A DNA stretch of 64,000 nt from Erinaceus europaeus (GCF_950295315.1 NC_080172.1:116457196-116521195); one strand, 5' to 3'. Shown: positions 30,951-41,632, numbered from the stretch's first letter. Notes: generated by a model not told the origin, from the sequence alone. Numbers and translations are program-made.

Positions 30951-31658
30951 GTGGAGAATCACGTGATGAGGAGCCCAGTCATGCCCAAGGCCAGTGAGAG
31001 CCACCCAGAGAGAGAGCCCTGCAGGCAGGGCTGTGGAAATATAAAGGGAACCGGAAGGGACGAGTCAGAGCCGAGCCCGGCCCAGCCCTCGCCAGCACAG
31101 ATGGTGCAATTAGAGGACTGGGCACATTCTCTGCAGAAGATGATGCCACTTGAGGAAAGGAAACAGTTCTGCGGGGGTCTTTTCTCTGTTTTAGAAGCAG
31201 CCGGCACCGTGTAATTCCTTCAAGTAAATTGTATTATTTAAGTGCTCGGGGTGGGGAGGCAGCCAGGGCGCTCGCTTCTGTGTGGAAATCAGGGAGCTTC
31301 TGGGCACTTGTATCGGGAGCACCTACTGGGGACCAGAGGAGGGGAGCAGCCCGGGTTAGGGCAGGGGGGATCCTGGGGGCAGACGGCACCCCTACATTGG
31401 CATCCAAGGCAGAATGGGGTCCTCCCCTGAGGTGACTCTGCCTGGCCCCCCAAGATCAGGGCAGAGTGGAGGGTTCAAGAGCTCCTCCTGTCTCACCCGT
31501 GGCCTCTTCTCCCTTTCCACCCCCAAGGTCTCCTTAGGCCTGGGCCGTCTGTCCAGCTGCCCCTGTGTCTGCAGGCGGCCACCGCCTCTCCCAGCACTCA
31601 CAGGGCTTCTTAAAGGCAGACACAGCAGGCACTCAGTAAACTCAGTAAATAGGAGCTG
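30951..31658. other. unique sequence with conserved-looking block
   Basis: 31095-31240 is an AT/GC-mixed block ('atggtgcaattagaggactgg', 'gtgtaattccttcaagtaaa') without repeat landmarks. GC-rich sequence follows. Confidence 0.4.
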
Positions 31659-32758
31659 AGTGACTGTATGTGTGTGTGAGAGTGTGTGTGTGTGTGTGTG
31701 TGAGTGTGTGTGTGAGTGTGTGTGACTGTGAGTGTGTGTGACTGTGTGTGTGACTGTGTGTGTGTGACTGTGTGTGTGTGTGTGTGAGTGTGTGTGACTG
31801 TGTGTGTGAGTGTGTGTGACTGTGTGTGTGACTGTGTGTGTGTGAGTGTGTGTGTGACTGTGTGTGAGTGTGTGTGGAGTGTGTGTGACTGTGTGTGTGA
31901 GTGTGTGTGTGACTGTGTGTGACTATGTGTGTGTGACTGTGTGTGTTTGTGTGAGTGTGTGTGACTGTAAGTGTGTGTGTGACTGTGTGTGACTGTGTGT
32001 GTGAGTGTGAGTGTGTGTGTGAGTGACTGTGTGTGTGACTGTGTGTGAGTGTGTGTGTGACTGTGTGTGACTATGTGTGTGTGACTGTGTGTGTTTGTGT
32101 GAGTGTGTGTGACTGTAAGTGTGTGTGTGACTGTGTGTGACTGTGTGTGTGAGTGTGTGTGTGAGTGACTGTGTGTGTGACTGTGTGTGAGTGTGTGTGT
32201 GACTGTGTGAGTGTGTGTGTGAGTGTGTGACTGTGTGTGTGAGTGTGTGACTATGTGTGTGTGACTGTGTGTGTTTGTGTGTGTGACTGTGTGTGTGAGT
32301 GTGTGTGACTGTGTGTGTGTGACTGTGTGTGTGAGTGTGTGTGTGAGTGTGTGTGTGAGTGACTGTGTGTGTGACTATGTGTGTGTGAGTGACTGTGTGT
32401 GTGACTGTGTGTGTGTGAGTGTGTATGAGTGTGTGTGTGAGTGTGTGTGTGTGACTGTGTGTGAGTGTGTGTGTGTGACTGTGTGAGTGTGTGTGTGAGT
32501 GTGTGTGTGACTGTGTGTGTGAGTGTGTGTGACTGTGTGTGTGAGTGACTGTGTGTGACTGTGTGTGTGAGTGACTGTGTGAGTGTGTGTATGTGACTGT
32601 GTGTGTGAGTGTGTGTATGTGAGTGTGTGTATGTGACTGTGTGTGAGTATTGTGTGAGTGTGAGTATGTGAGTGTGTGTATGAGTGTCTGTGACAGTGTG
32701 TGTGACTATGTGTGTGTGTGACTATGTGTGTGTGTGACTGTGTGTGTGACTGTGTGTG

Positions 32759-32810
<52 letters not shown>
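31659..32810. repeat. GT-rich array with GTGA/ACTG variants
   Basis: 1.15 kb of (GT)n interrupted by GAGT and GACT. Larger repeats exist within it: the stretch around 31909-31990 recurs around 32054-32135. A pure (GT)n closes it at 32765-32809. Confidence 0.98.
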
Positions 32811-32814
<4 letters not shown>

Positions 32815-32861
32815 GCTTGCCACTCCTGCTATAACTTGAGCTCCCTTGTCCCTTGGGAATC

Positions 32862-32862
32862 T

Positions 32863-32911
<49 letters not shown>
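32862..32911. repeat. (GT)n microsatellite
   Basis: Pure GT run of about 24 units, separated from the larger array by 50 bp of unique sequence. Confidence 0.98.
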
Positions 32912-32912
<1 letters not shown>

Positions 32913-33044
32913 AAAGGGAAGAGACGTCACCCTAGGGGAGCCGGAGGGAAACTGAGATGGGAGCTGAAGCCTGCTGGGCTAGCCTGGGGATCCTGGTAGG
33001 TATTTAGGAGCTTGTAGAAGGCCTGTTGATCCCAACTCAGTCCT

Positions 33045-33268
33045 ACTTCTTTTTTTTATAACATTTTTAAAAAAATTTTATTGTATGAAGACAACCAGAT
33101 ATCTAGAGAGGATGGGGAGATAGAGAGGGAGAGAGACAGAGAGACACCTGCAGCCCTGCTTCACCACTCGTGAAGCTTTCCCCCTGCAGGTGGGGACCAG
33201 GGGCTTGAACCTGGGTCCTTGCACACCGTAATGTGAGAACTTAACCAGCTGCACCACCACCTGGCCCC
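33045..33268 (-). repeat. SINE-B, antisense
   Basis: 'gatatctagagaggatggg', 'gcttcaccactcgtgaagc', 'ggggcttgaacctgggtcc', head 'gcaccaccacctggccccc'. Confidence 0.9.
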
Positions 33269-33379
33269 CTCAGTCCTACTTCTCCCTCACCCTGTGTACT
33301 AGGGGGCTGTTAGCTCTCCATGGTAATTCATGCCCCTTCCCTATGCCCCTCCTCCAACTTCCACCCTATAGTAACTAAG

Positions 33380-33739
33380 AAAATAAAAGAAACTTCGCCC
33401 AGGGTTTGTCTGGGCTTTAACAAACGTGAGGCTCATCACATCGCGGGCTGTTCAGGGATATAAAACTGGCAGCAGAACAGGGCAGGGGAGCAAAGAGAGG
33501 CTGGTTGTGATGGCGGGACTGTGAGTCTGGAAGCCAGTTCCCAGCCTGGGCTACACGTGTCTGGGTCCCAGGGAGGAGGAGAGCAGACAAGGGCGGCAGG
33601 GACAGAGCGGTTTCCACCAGACACTCACTTAAATAATTTCCTGCACACCCACAGTCCTTTGTGGGTTTGCATAAGTCTGTTGTGTGTACGCTTGTCAGGT
33701 TGACATCGGCCGTATGCTAATTACGTTCATGTCCCAACA
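33380..33739 (-). mobile_element. LTR-like repeat (LTR-E copy 2)
   Basis: Reverse-orientation homologue of 23555-23885. On the - strand it starts TGTTGGGACATGAACG at 33739 and runs through 'GTGAGTGTCTGGTGG' and 'GGCTTCCAGACTCAC' to 'AAAGCCCAGACAAACC'. No (CT)n here, so that run in copy 1 is secondary. Confidence 0.7.
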
Positions 33740-33995
33740 CACCCTGGGTACAGCCCCCTGCGGGGAGCAGAGGCTGGGGCTCACAGGCTGCGGAGGACAG
33801 AGGCCAAGTCCCTCCTTTCCATAACTGTGATCTGCTGCGGAGAAGGCAGAGGCTGGTTTGCTTCTAGGACAGGGAGGGGGTGAGAAGGCGGAAGGCCTCC
33901 CTACTCTTGTTCCTCTCAAAGGTGCTAAAGTATCGTTCCCTTCCCAAAGCTGGGGACAGACAGGTGAGAGGAGAATCTGGGCAAAGTGAGTCGGC

Positions 33996-34125
33996 TTGGG
34001 GCTGAAGAGACAGCACAATGTTTATTCAAAAGACTCTCATGCCTGAGGCTCCAGACTCCCAGGTTGAATCTCCAACACCACCATTAACCAGAGCTCAGCA
34101 AGGCTCTGGTGTTTCTCCTTGTGGC
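33996..34125 (+). repeat. SINE-C, sense
   Basis: 'ggggctgaagagacagcacaatg', 'gactctcatgcctgaggc', 'ttgaatctccaacacc', 'aaccagagctcagcaagg'. Confidence 0.85.
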
Positions 34126-34149
34126 CCCTCTCTGCATCACTCTCATTAG

Positions 34150-34415
34150 GCCTGAACCCACTAGGGACAGACAGACACAGGCTGGGGGTGTGGGTCCGTC
34201 TGCCAACACCCATGTCCAGCAGAGAAGCAGTTACAGAAGCCAGAACTCCCACCTTCTGCTCCCCATAAAGAATTCTGGTCCGCACCCCTAGAGGGATAAA
34301 GAATAAGGAAGCTTCCAATGGAGGGGATGGGACATGAACTCTGGTGGTGGGAACTGTGTGGAATTGTACCCCTGTTATCCGACAATCTTGTTCATCATTA
34401 TTAAATCACTAATTT
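34150..34415 (+). repeat. type D retroposon 3' end, sense
   Basis: 'cccactagggacagacagac', 'ctagagggataaagaataag', 'gtgtggaattgtacccctg', end 'ttattaaatcactaat'. Closest to the copy at 24839. Confidence 0.85.
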
Positions 34416-35465
34416 TTTGTTGTTGTTGTTGTTGAAAATTTAGCTGGCTGGACACAGGGCTGTACATGCCGCAGACTGTGACTCCCGCCTGCCTTCTCTG
34501 GGGCTGTCCCTGACTGCCTGTTACTGCCTGGGTGTCTGGGGGTAGTCGACCCTCTTCAGATCATTCATACATGCATATGAGCTGCCAGGTTGAGCAAGGC
34601 ACAGGCGCACACACTGGGAGGAATCCACAAGGCAAAGATAATGCCGTCTGCAGAAGGGCGCATAACCCGCCAGTTACGCAGTGGTTGAGCAGGGACTCTG
34701 TCCGGCTTTCATTGCTGAGGCAAGACTGCACATGCGTCCTGCCCCATGTGCCCCAGTCCTGTGCCATTGGCTAGAATTTTACGGGGAGACTCAGGAAGAG
34801 AAAGGAGGACTGGGAGGCATGTGGGGTCCACGAGTTTCCAAGAGGGCTTTGCGACTGTCTTTGCTAGCAGAGACTGAAGCAGGACTACTCCCTCATTCTT
34901 GTCCTTTGCAAGGTGACTGATGGTAAAACCTGACTGTCGGGACCTAAATTATTCTTCGTCAGAAAAGGCTTCATCTATGATTCTCCCAAGATGTGGAGCT
35001 TCATGTAGGAGGAGGGGCTGTCCACCAAGTCCTGAGCTCAGCCCCCTGTTCTGTTCCTCCCCTCCCCACCCTGCTCCCCATATCCCAGCCTGACCAGGAC
35101 TTGGCCTCCTGTCCTTTCACCAGATATCATCCCCAGCCCTCTCCTGGCAAAGCGTTGGGGGTTTCTCTGCAAGGTCAACACCGAATCCCCTCATTATGTT
35201 ATCCAAGATCCAAGGATCTCCCAAGAGCCTGGAAAATACAGAGCAGCTTCCACGGCAGCCAGAGCCCTTGTGCACAGGACAAGGACACGCTGTGGTGGTC
35301 GGGCCTGCTCCCGACAGCTGGTGCAAGCTCGGGGTGGGTGCCGCTCTGTCTCCTAACCGACTGCCCCAGGCTCACAGAATGTTCTTTGTAAAGGGTCCCT
35401 GGGACTTTCAGATTCCATGATGACTCCTCCAGACAGAAGTGGTGTGGGGCCCTTTTTGGCTCTTG
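34416..35465. other. unique sequence
   Basis: About 1 kb without repeat landmarks. Open frames up to 132 codons on the + strand lack recognised domains and splice context. Confidence 0.45.
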
Positions 35466-35570
35466 GAGACCCGTGACTATTTTCTGTCTCTGTGACCCTG
35501 GTTAAGCCTCTCACTGGTACCGGGCCTCATTTCTCCAACTGTGTATTGGGATTGTGGAAGCAGAGGAGGG
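35466..35570 (+). repeat. MIR core, sense
   Basis: 'tctgtgaccctggttaagcc', 'gggcctcatttctccaac' and 'tgtattgggatt' match the MIR core in order. Confidence 0.65.
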
Positions 35571-35849
35571 CATGTGTAGGCTACCTGCAAATGCTTCCTT
35601 GTTTACTACAAAGCACCTTCAGTAGCCAGGGAGTCTGGTATTGGCAGAAGCGGGACTCCTAGAGCCAGTTCCCCATTGGATAGCGTGGGAAGGCTGCGTA
35701 TGTTATATGCAGACATGATTGCATACAGACATAGGCACACAGGTTGACTTCTGAGGGATCAACTCCATGTCACTATGGGGTTGGCCAATCTGAATTCTGT
35801 ACATCCAGTGAGCAGGTCAGAGATTCAGATAAGAGTTTATATTTCAGCC

Positions 35850-36015
35850 TTTTGGTTTTTTTTTCTATTTATTTTCTTTCATGTTTTCTTTACAAGGGCG
35901 TTAGTGTTTTATAGTCGACAGTAAATACAACAGTTTGTACATGCATAACATTTCCCAGTTTCCCACATAACAATACAACCCCCACCAGGTCCTCCTCTGC
36001 CATCCTGTGATATTT
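35850..36015 (-). mobile_element. L1 3' UTR, antisense
   Basis: T-rich end, 'atagtcgacagtaaatac', 'catttcccagtttcccacat', 'ccaccaggtcctcctctgcc'. Same 3' UTR as 48838 and 49223. Confidence 0.8.
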
Positions 36016-36240
36016 CCACCCTTTAAAAAATCTTTATTTTACTTTATTTTGGGGTAGATAGAAACAGAGAGAAATTGAGAGGGGAGGGGGAGATAGAGAA
36101 AGAGAAAGAGAGACACCCGCAGCCCTATGTCACCACTCGTGAACCTTTCCCCCTGCAGGTGGGGGCCAGGGGCTTGAACCCGGGTCCTTGCTCTCTGTAA
36201 TGTGTGCATTTAACCAGATGTGGCATCACCTGGCCTCAGT
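36016..36240 (-). repeat. SINE-B, antisense
   Basis: 'ggggtagatagaaacagag', 'tgtcaccactcgtgaacc', 'ggggcttgaacccgggtcc'. Confidence 0.88.
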
Positions 36241-36461
36241 AGTTTAGTCTTGAGTTTGAAATGCACAGAGCAGGCCAGCTGGCTGGAAACTCAGATAACA
36301 TTTCTGTGTTGTGTTCTAGAGTAGGGATTGTCAGTTCTTCAAAAAAACCTCAGTCTTTTCTCTCAAAAGACATTTAACTGATCAGATGAAATGTGCCCGC
36401 AGCAGGGTGTGTGTTTGTCTGTTGATTTCAGTGTTACTCACAGTTGAAAAATACATTCACA

Positions 36462-36512
36462 GGGGCCGGGTGGTGGCGCACCTGGCTGAGCGCACATGCT
36501 ACAGTGGACAAG
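36462..36512 (+). repeat. 3'-truncated, tailless SINE-B with perfect duplication
   Basis: Only the first 51 bases of a SINE-B are present (head 'ggccgggtggtggcgcacc' to 'gtggacaag'). It is flanked by the identical 16-mer gaaaaatacattcaca at 36446-36461 and 36513-36528. It has no body and no A-rich tail. Confidence 0.92.
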
Positions 36513-36528
36513 GAAAAATACATTCACA

Positions 36529-36787
36529 ACAGCGCCCAGGCTGGTGTTCAGCCAAAGAGAGGCTGCCATGTCCTAGCCAAGTGGACACGTGGAATCAGCC
36601 GTCACCACCCACCTGGTCTGTGAGGACTCCCCATGTTCTACCTCTCAAGCTGCCAGTGGGTGGGTGGGTGGGTGGGTGGGTGGCACTGTTCCAGGGCTGT
36701 GTCCCCACGGACACGGATGCATCATGAGGTGTAGGCTTATCTTTCCCAGCACAACAATCTTTTTCTAATAAGCCTTTTGTCAAAAAA
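36529..36787. other. unique sequence with G-rich run
   Basis: (GGGT)6 at 36658-36681, otherwise nothing recognised. Confidence 0.6.
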
Positions 36788-37340
36788 TAGGTTTGTTTAC
36801 TTACTTATTATTGGATAGAGGAAACAGAGTTGGCAGTCAGCTGAGGTGAAGAACAAACACCTCATCACAGACCCCTGCAAGCATCAACCCGGCTTTGACC
36901 TGGCACGTTATGATCAGGCCCTCCTCAATCGCTATCGAACAGGCCATGGCCGGTGCGCCGCTATGTTCCATCGCTGGGGAGCCAGAGACGACCCGAACTG
37001 CCCCTGCGGCTCCAGACAGACTATGACCCACATAGTCAATGACTGCCACCTCTCCAGATTCAAAGGAGGTCTCGAAACTTTACATCAGGCTCAACCTGAC
37101 GCTGTTGACTGGCTACGGAAGAAGGGCAAACGCTAGAAGAAGAAGAATTGGATAGAGACAGAGAGAAATTGTGAGTGGAGTGGGAGATAGAGAGAGGGAG
37201 AGACAGAGAGACACCTGCAGCCCTGCTTCACCACTTGTGAAGCTTTCCCCCTGCAGGTGGGGACCAGGGGCTAGAACCTAGGAACTTGCACTTTGTAATG
37301 TGTGTGTGTAACCAGGTGTGCCACAGTCTGGCCCCTCCAT
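36788..37340 (-). repeat. SINE-B split by a Vingi insertion
   Basis: The antisense tail side is at 36788-36820 ('cttattattggatagag'). The body and head are at 37147-37340 ('ggatagagacagagagaaatt', 'cttcaccacttgtgaagc', head 'cacagtctggccccc'). Confidence 0.88.
36821..37146 (+). mobile_element. Vingi-type LINE 3' end, copy 2 (open C-terminus)
   Basis: 5'-truncated insertion. The frame 36846-37136 is open to the natural end: ITDPCKHQPGFDLARYD, CPCGSRQTMTHIVNDC (a C-x-C...H...C arrangement) and a terminal DAVDWLRKKGKR, then a GAA tail. 11-bp duplication attggatagag at 36810-36820 and 37147-37157. Vingi elements encode endonuclease and reverse transcriptase; only the C-terminal tail is here, so the copy cannot move itself. 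Confidence 0.85.
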
Positions 37341-37691
37341 TGCAACAATCTAATTGCAGGCATAATTACTAGATACTTACAGGTACTTACTAGATGGTGA
37401 AGTATACACTTTTATGAGGACAGGAATCTTTATCTGTTTTCTTTATTTATATATCCACATTAGGATCTCAACAGATCCATTTTAAATATTAACAGATATG
37501 TCTAGAATATCTGTTGTTTGGAGTTGAGAGGTAGAGACGTGTTTCAACTGCCTCTTTCCCCTGGCTTGAATCTACATCTCCTCTCCTGGTTGCTTTCGGC
37601 CCCCTTCTCTGACTTTCTCCTTGCTTAGCCAAGTTATGCTCTGAGGGTGCATCTGAACAAGTCCCCAAGAAACACCTGACCTCCTTAAAAA
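37341..37691. other. unique AT-rich sequence
   Basis: No recognised feature. Confidence 0.4.
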
Positions 37692-37702
37692 ACAGAAGGG
37701 TC

Positions 37703-38004
37703 GGGAGTCGGGCGGTAGCGCAGTGGGTTAAGAGCAGGTGGCGCGAAGCACAAGGACCGGTATAATGATCCCGGGTTCAAGCCCCCGGCTCCCCACCTGC
37801 AGGGGAGTCGCTTCACAGGCGGTGAAGCAGGTCTGCAGGTGTCTGTCTTTCTCTCCCCCTCTCTGTCTTCCCCTCCTCTCTCCATTTCTCTCTGTCCTAT
37901 CCAACAACGAAGATAGACAACAATAATAACTACAACAATAAAACAAGGGCAGCAAAAATGGAATAAATAAATAAATAAATAATATTTAAAAAAAAACACA
38001 AAAC
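37703..38004 (+). repeat. SINE-A, sense, full length
   Basis: Head 'gggagtcgggcggtagcgc', B-box region 'gggttcaagcccccgg', tail 'aataaataaataaat'. Flanked by acagaagggtc at 37692-37702 and 38005-38015. The best sense copy in the window. Confidence 0.95.
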
Positions 38005-38015
38005 ACAGAAGGGTC

Positions 38016-38667
38016 CCACTGGAAGGAAGAATTTGCGTCAACTTCTTAACCGTTCAACTTCCTCATTCCCGAAACGCATAGTTAGCATCCCAAGAGGTGA
38101 GACACCGCGTGCATGGCGGCTTCAGAATGGGGGGGGGGGGGCAGGATTCCTGATCTTCACCTCGTCAAAACCAAACACGCAAGCAGATAGAAACAACCTT
38201 GTCACTCGCACCTTTCTGAAGATCGCTCAGTTTAGACTTCTGACCGTGGCCGCTTGGATCCTTGTCCAGACTCCAGTAACTGGCTTCCGCCTCCTCCATG
38301 CTGGCCTCCAAACCCAAGATTCAAATCCTTCCCCTGCTCCGCCCTCTACCTGCCACCCCCTTGATCTTCTCTTCACTCAGAGAACGGAGTGGCAGCCTGA
38401 ACAAGTACATTAGCTCACGCCAGAGACTTTCAGCGCACATAAGAGTTCAGTCCAATGATCTGCCGCAAGACTCGGTAACCTTCCTGCGAGGGAACAGAGA
38501 GTCAATATTTTTGGCTTTGCAAGCCATCCGGTGTCTGCCATGACTGTCCCAAGCTGCTGCTAGGGCACAAAAGCAACCGTGATTCCTAAGTGAATGAAGA
38601 TGGCTGTGTTTCCATAAAACTTTATTTATAACAACAGGCAGTGGACCAAACTGAGCTTCAGGATGAT
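38016..38667. other. unique sequence
   Basis: A G-run lies at 38131-38142. A + frame at 38033-38413 of 126 codons has no recognised domain. Confidence 0.4.
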
Positions 38668-38682
38668 AGATTATTCACTCTT

Positions 38683-38960
38683 TTTTATTTTATTTTATTT
38701 TTTATTATTATTTTATTTATTCCCTTTTGTTGCCCTTGTTGTTTTATTGTTGTAGTAGTTGTTGGATAGGACAGAGAGAAATGGAGAGAGGAGGGGAAGA
38801 CAGAGGGGGAGAGAAAGACAGACACCTGCAGACCTGCTTCACCGCCTGTGAAGCGACTCTCCTGCAGATGGGGAGCTGGGGGCTCGAACCGGGATCCTTA
38901 CTCCGGTCCTTGTGCTTTGCGCCACCTGCACTTAACCCGCTGTGCTACCGCCGCACTCCC
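38683..38960 (-). repeat. SINE-A, antisense, with perfect duplication
   Basis: Full-length copy flanked by agattattcactctt at 38668-38682 and 38961-38975. Confidence 0.95.
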
Positions 38961-38975
38961 AGATTATTCACTCTT

Positions 38976-39344
38976 AATCTAGAAGCTCTACCAAGATTCC
39001 GTCTTTGCTCTCCTCTCCCCCTCAACAGCTGCCATTCTCGGCCCGGGATACTCCATCTTTATTTTTCTGGGCTATATCTCCTATATCTCGCACATACTCC
39101 AAGTTTATCTTCACCTCACAGTCTTTTCACTTTCTTTTCCTTCCTTAGAATACTCTTTCCCTGAATCTTAACAGGTCTGACTCCTATGCATCCTATTACA
39201 GATATTTAAGGCAAGAGTAAGGCTTCATTTTTCTGATTTGTTTAGCTAAGAATCACACTCCACTTAAATCATACTTTACCATGTCCTTTTTAAATTTTCT
39301 TTGGAGCAGTTGTATTCTTTAAATTTACTTGTTGTTTGTTTGCT
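38976..39344. other. unique sequence
   Basis: No recognised feature. Confidence 0.4.
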
Positions 39345-39520
39345 TATCCATCCGTCCATCCGTCCGTCCATCCATCCACCCATCCTCCACATACTCATAC
39401 TTCCATCTGCTGTCTCTTCATCCATCCATTCCTCCTACTTATTATATGTCTATCTGTCTTTCCATTCATGTGTCCATCCATGCACCCTTCCATCCATCCG
39501 TCCGTCCGTCCGTCCTTCAC
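39345..39520. repeat. (ATCC/GTCC)n tetranucleotide tract
   Basis: Two blocks, 39345-39385 and 39473-39517, with TCCA and TCCG units around a pyrimidine-rich centre. Confidence 0.9.
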
Positions 39521-40484
39521 CCATAGTCTGACTCTTCCATCCAGAATATAAACCCCGACAGGGAACTGATTTGCCCTTCACAATCACTAGTGCAGTCCTG
39601 CTATCCAGAGTCACGGCAAGCAGTAGACATGGTGTTTACTCAGTAGTGAGTTAGCTGCCGCCTCATTCACCTGCGTGTCCACGGTCACAGAGATGCCATG
39701 CGGCATGTCACAGTGAGACTGATTGCTGCCACCCCCTGTCTCCTCTGCTTGGTCTTTGTCAACTCTGGACCGTAATGTCCTTCTCCAAAGTAGAGGAGAC
39801 TTAAAAGAGTGTATCAGGCCACCACCCATGGGAGCCTCCATGGGAGCGCTTGTCTGAAGCTCGTCTGGAGTGATGTGGAAGATACCTGAGAGCAAGTTGT
39901 CTCCCAGACAAGTGTTTAATTATCCTATTGGAAGACACTCACTGGACACTAGGGTTTTTTAAAATAATTATTAATAGTGTATTAAACAATGAATTATCAG
40001 GAACCATGAAAATTAATTACATTCCTTGGAGTTAATTAAATTATTTCTTTAGCGGGACAAGAGGCTAAGCAGACATGAAGATGAAGCACCTTACTATGAA
40101 TGTGTGCAGGAATAGTGGATGTGAGGAGGCAGGGTGCCCTTCCCTCGCCAGCCAGCCAGGGCAAAGGGCTCAAGGAGCAGGGTGGGGCTTTGGGGACCTT
40201 GCAGAGTTCTGCAGGGAGAACGAGGAAGAGGGGGAGGGAGAGGAGGCTGCCTGAACCCTCACTGCCACGAGCTGACTTGGTGGCTCTCCGGCATCAGCTC
40301 CATGTCGGCTGCGTGAGACGCAGAGCAGAAGCAGACAACCTAGCTTTCTTTGATGCCTTTACCCGCAGAACCTGAGCGACAGTTTCTGTCTCTGTCTTTC
40401 TACCTTTTCTTTTCTCATCAGTCTATTATCCATGGCTTCTTTCTTTGTCCCTCCCCCTCCCTTCGTTTCTTTTATTTTTAATAA
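39521..40484. other. unique sequence with AT-rich conserved-looking block
   Basis: 39925-40060 contains repeated TTAAT/ATTA cores ('aaaataattattaatagtg', 'aaaattaattacattcc', 'gagttaattaaattatttc'). Elsewhere no feature. Confidence 0.45.
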
Positions 40485-40708
40485 TTAATCTTTTTGAAAA
40501 AAAGTATTATCTCTATTTATTGGATAGAGACAGCCAGAAATTGAGAGGGTATAAGATGAGATGCAGGAGGAGAGAGAGAGAGAGACATCTGTAGCACTGC
40601 CGCATCACTTGCAAAGCTTTCCCCCTGCAGATGAGGACCTGGGTCTTGAACCCGAGCCCTTGCACATTGTAACATGGACTCTCAACCACATGCACCACCA
40701 CCTGGCCA
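40485..40708 (-). repeat. SINE-B, antisense
   Basis: 'tattggatagagacagccag', 'catcacttgcaaagctttcc', head 'gcaccaccacctggccacc'. Confidence 0.85.
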
Positions 40709-40711
40709 CCT

Positions 40712-40850
40712 TCCTTACTTCTTTCTCTCTATCTCTTTCTTTCTATTGTAAGAGACAGAGGGAGACAGACAAAGGGAGAAGAAAAGATACCACAGCACTG
40801 CCACATCACTTGCAAAGCATCCCTTTCCCCCACCCCTTTCATCATTTCAT
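40712..40850 (-). repeat. SINE fragment, antisense, degenerate
   Basis: 'gtaagagacagagggagacag', 'cacatcacttgcaaagc'. Confidence 0.6.
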
Positions 40851-40879
40851 TAAGGACAGATGGGTGGCTAAGGATGTTG

Positions 40880-41000
40880 TGGTATAATTATACATGCAAT
40901 GGAATACTACGCAGCAGTTAAGAATGATGAAGTCAGAGGATCTCACTCATAGGCAGAAACTAAGAAACAAGAGCAGAAAAGAGCAACATGAAGTAAAATT
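40880..41000 (+). mobile_element. L1 ORF2/3' UTR junction, sense
   Basis: 'caatggaatactacgcagc', 'gatctcactcataggcag', 'gaaacaagagcagaaaag'. Internally deleted between the first two blocks. Confidence 0.8.
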
Positions 41001-41112
41001 TGGACGTGGCCCCTTTTTCCGGTGCTTTGCTTGAGTGCTTGGAGATCTGAACCTGGGTCCTGGTGCTTGATGAAGTGTACACTCTCCCAGGTGAGCACTG
41101 CCTGGCCCCCCT
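41001..41112 (-). repeat. SINE fragment, antisense
   Basis: 'gatctgaacctgggtcctgg' and 'gagcactgcctggcccccc' come from the head side of a SINE. Confidence 0.6.
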
Positions 41113-41147
41113 CATTCTTCTCTCTTACACTTTTCCTTTCCCGATTG

Positions 41148-41235
41148 ATGTGGGCCAGGCATATGAGCTGAGCACGGGGAATTCAGAGGTAAGTCAGTCA
41201 AAATCCCACCCTTCCTGGAGTTCTTGGTCAAGGAG
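41148..41235 (+). repeat. L2-like fragment
   Basis: 'gggccaggcatatgagctgagcacgggg' and 'caaaatcccacccttcctgg' recall the L2 3' region. Short and diverged. Confidence 0.45.
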
Positions 41236-41424
41236 AGAGACCGGACACCATGAATATTGATTCAGAGCTTGGCATTGGCCATCCAGCTTTGGACCTTTCT
41301 CGTTTGTTGGGTTTAAGATGTTGGGCAGATTTCCTGCATCCTCCAAAGCTTGCTACCTAGTCTGTAAACAGCCCCTCCATGAAGGAGGCACTGCAGGGCC
41401 TGGTGAATTATTTGTTTTTAAATC

Positions 41425-41632
41425 TTTTTATTTACTTATTGGATACAGCCAGAGAAAAATCGAAAAGGGAGTGAGAGATAGAGAGGGAGAAAGAGAGAGA
41501 AAGAGAGAGACACCTGCAGCCCCACTTCACCACTCCTGAATCTTTCCCACTGCAGGTGGGGATCAGGGGCTTGAACCCTGGTCCTTGTGCCCTGTAACGT
41601 GAGTGCTTAGCACCCCCCCCCTGGCAAGGCGT
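41425..41632 (-). repeat. SINE-B, antisense
   Basis: 'ttattggatacagccagag', 'cttcaccactcctgaatc', 'ggggcttgaaccctggtcc'. Confidence 0.87.

Noticed and set aside
33630..33739. Conserved non-coding element (ATGCTAATTACG block)
   Set aside because: It aligns, reversed, with 23555-23640 and is therefore part of the LTR-E repeat.
34993..35391. 132-codon + frame in unique DNA
   Set aside because: No recognised domain, no splice or start context, and an overlapping frame of similar length; probably chance.
36846..37136. Small host gene with a zinc-knuckle-like motif
   Set aside because: Same sequence recurs at 6551-6836 and, in part, at 16072, with target duplications; it is the end of a Vingi ORF.
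37703..37780. tRNA gene
   Set aside because: The A- and B-box-like sequences belong to the tRNA-derived head of SINE-A; no cloverleaf gene independent of a SINE was seen.
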